NCBI GenBank assembly: GCA_029565685.1
Contig: JAKQNR010000032.1
Span: 213,602 to 277,601 of the forward strand
Source of the DNA: a bacterium
Lineage (GTDB): Bacteria > Zhuqueibacterota > Zhuqueibacteria > Residuimicrobiales > Residuimicrobiaceae
DNA: 64,000 nucleotides
Direction of reading: 5' to 3'
Shown one piece after another: positions 62,960-64,000 of the stretch (the first letter of the stretch is position 1; the number at the start of each line of letters is the position of its first letter). A model generated the notes under the pieces. That model made no database searches. It was not told the DNA's origin and worked only from the letters and a program-made list of their open reading frames with translations. The translations under genes and the position numbers were made by a program.

Positions 62960-63574
62960 ATGGAAAAGCTGACTGCCAAGCAGAAAAAGGCGTTGCAGGT
63001 CATCATAAAAAAGACTCAGGAGCAGGGTTATCCTCCCACCCTCAAGGAGATCACTGAAAGTTTGGGGGCTGCGTCGCGCACAACAGCTGTCAAGTATTTA
63101 AATTTATTGGCACGAAAAGGATACATCCTCTGGGAGCGCAACAAAGCGCGCGGCATTCAGGTGCTGGGTTTACAGGAGGGGGATGGTCCTGAGCAGGGTT
63201 TGCCGTTGATCGGCACGATCACTGCCGGTCTGCCCATGCTGGCGGAGCAGAACATCGAGCGGTATGTTGCTGTGCCGCGTTTTTTGTTGCGGTCCGGAGA
63301 GCCGCATTTTCTGTTGCGGGTCGTGGGCGACAGTATGACCGGTGCAGGAATTTTACCGAATGATCTGGTGGTGGTGCGATCGCAGCAGGATGCAGAGCCG
63401 GGCGATGTGGTGGTGGCGCTCATCCAGGGGGAAGCCACGGTCAAGCGTTTGGCGGTAACCGCGACACAGCGCTATCTGAAAGCGGAGAATCCGGCTTATG
63501 CAGATATTTATCCGCAGGGAGAATGGAGGGTGCAGGGTAAGGTGGTGGCGTTGGTGCGTGAGGAGGTGGAGTAA
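62960..63574 (+). CDS. lexA: LexA repressor (SOS regulator, S24 protease)
   Basis: This 204-aa product has standard LexA length. The N-terminal winged helix (LTAKQKKALQVIIKKTQEQG, then YPPTLKEITESLGAASRTTA) precedes the conserved Ala89-Gly90 self-cleavage site (IGTITAGLPMLAEQNIE). The C-terminal S24 domain has the catalytic dyad: Ser125 in VGDSMTGAGI and Lys162 in GEATVKRLAV. RBS AAAGGAAA is 5 bases from the ATG and lies inside a short palindrome (CCTTTTATAAAGG, 62941-62953), which could hide it in the mRNA. LexA dimers repress DNA-damage genes and cleave on RecA filaments. Stands alone, with its own consensus promoter. Confidence 0.92.
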   Translation: MEKLTAKQKKALQVIIKKTQEQGYPPTLKEITESLGAASRTTAVKYLNLLARKGYILWERNKARGIQVLGLQEGDGPEQGLPLIGTITAGLPMLAEQNIERYVAVPRFLLRSGEPHFLLRVVGDSMTGAGILPNDLVVVRSQQDAEPGDVVVALIQGEATVKRLAVTATQRYLKAENPAYADIYPQGEWRVQGKVVALVREEVE

Positions 63575-63604
63575 CAGGTTTGTTCGGTTCCGATGTTTTC
63601 GGTC

Positions 63605-63685
63605 AGCCCCGAAGGGGCGGTTTGTCCCAGCCCAGGGCGATAGCCCTGGGTAACCATGTGTTTTGGGGCAAGCCCCGAAGGGGCG
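63605..63685. repeat. REP/BIME-like palindrome cluster
   Basis: Two identical copies of AGCCCCGAAGGGGCG (63605-63619 and 63671-63685) flank a longer palindrome, CCCAGGGCGATAGCCCTGGG (63631-63650). The arrangement is typical of REP pairs and sits 66 bases upstream of a RAYT transposase start, the usual partner of such elements. It may also act as the lexA 3' terminator. Confidence 0.8.
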
Positions 63686-63750
63686 ACCGATTTTTTGTCG
63701 TGAAATTTAAGATAATGGATTGGCGCAAAAGGGCGATCTGAAGGAGGGGG

Positions 63751-63812
63751 TATGTCGCAATCATTGGCCAGAATGATCGTGCATTTGGTTTTCAGCACCA
63801 AGTATCGCAAAC
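63751..63812 (+). pseudogene. Truncated REP-associated (IS200-like, RAYT) transposase
   Basis: ATG 63751 opens MSQSLARMIVHLVFSTKYRKP, the standard N-terminus of RAYT/Y1 transposases (single-strand nick-and-rejoin enzymes of REP elements), and then meets TAA after 21 codons. The homology ends there, before the catalytic HUH and Tyr motifs. GGAGGGGG precedes the start. What follows looks like the left end of an IS, so the gene was probably cut by insertion. Confidence 0.65.
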
Positions 63813-64000
63813 CTTAATTCGGGCTCACTGAAAAAGTGAATAATTGTTTGAAAAATTTACAAAAGGTCACTGTGAAATTTGGAAAAAATGCATATATTTC
63901 CCTCAAAAATCACAAAAACCTTTGCAGATGAATCTATGATCAGATACAACAGTACACGTCAAATTTCCATCGAAGAATTCAAAACACCTTTTCTGCTCGG
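63813..64000 (+). mobile_element. Left part of an IS element (IS5/IS1182-like), cut by the window end
   Basis: The RAYT frame breaks at about 63812 in TTAATTCGGGCTCACTGAAA, and base composition turns markedly A/T-rich for about 120 bases until a transposase start at 63936. The exact left end and any target duplication cannot be fixed without the right end. Confidence 0.5.
63936..64000 (+). CDS. IS transposase N-terminus, partial at window end
   Basis: ATG 63936 gives MIRYNSTRQISIEEFKTPFL before the window ends. Transposases of the IS5/IS1182-related DDE group found in Bacteroidetes, Ignavibacteria and relatives begin in this way (M-I-R-Y-x-S...Q-x-x-x-x-x-F-x-T-P-F). The DDE residues are outside the window, so the assignment rests on 21 residues and the context of an interrupted RAYT gene. 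Confidence 0.5.
   Translation, partial: MIRYNSTRQISIEEFKTPFLL

Noticed and set aside
63605..63685. CRISPR array
   Set aside because: Only two copies of a short GC-rich palindrome with an unrelated palindrome between them; spacing and structure fit REP elements.

Overview
The window looks like a chromosomal segment from an uncultured or little-studied Gram-negative bacterium of the FCB/KSB1-Calditrichota type. Three things point there. A PorV/PorQ-like outer-membrane protein sits beside secreted proteins that end in FlgD-like/type IX-type C-terminal sorting domains (one with the PNPFNPTT signature). A CMP-KDO synthetase gene implies LPS chemistry. There is also a very large set of secreted glycoside hydrolases. 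The phylum assignment is inference; there is no rRNA or other marker here.

Region 1 (1-10.8 kb, + strand) is an envelope/secretion block. A 5'-truncated PorV-like gene is followed by three tandem paralogues of about 710 aa. All four genes are chained by ATGA stop/start overlaps. A further secreted protein with a sorting domain, a hairpin terminator and a GT39-type membrane glycosyltransferase follow.

Region 2 (10.8-44.3 kb, + strand) is a long, tightly packed glycan-catabolic gene train. It holds a GH67-like protein, a sialidase-fold protein, three GH106-type rhamnosidase paralogues, a GH78 rhamnosidase and two GH38 mannosidase-family proteins, one lacking the expected catalytic Asp. It also holds an SSS-family sodium symporter, a ThuA/GATase-like secreted protein, three large secreted proteins of unknown function, kdsB and an unrecognised 395-aa cytosolic protein. 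There is no SusC/SusD pair. The enzyme set suggests a rhamnose- and mannose-containing, probably uronate-bearing, glycan cleaved in the periplasm or outside and taken up through the SSS transporter.

Region 3 (44.4-59.2 kb, mixed strands) is an accessory zone with clear gene decay. Intact genes are a Tat-type amidohydrolase, a URO-D family protein, a LacI-family regulator, a two-domain amidohydrolase and a GSAM-like aminotransferase. Broken ones are remnants of a BNR_4-type propeller protein, a GH43 enzyme, an S9 peptidase with a large internal deletion and a group II intron. A striking GH8-GH115 fusion (xylo-oligosaccharide processing) carries one in-frame TAA. It diverges from the lacI gene, and each promoter has a LacI-type palindrome at its start. 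A peroxiredoxin gene with an in-frame TGA exactly at the catalytic Cys codon, followed by a hairpin, is best read as a selenoprotein (PrxU type).

Region 4 (59.3-64 kb) has a heparinase II/III-like protein, a CorA-like transporter, a small zinc-finger anti-sigma-like protein and lexA with a near-ideal sigma-70 promoter. It ends in a REP-type palindrome cluster, a truncated RAYT transposase and the start of an IS element that appears to interrupt it.
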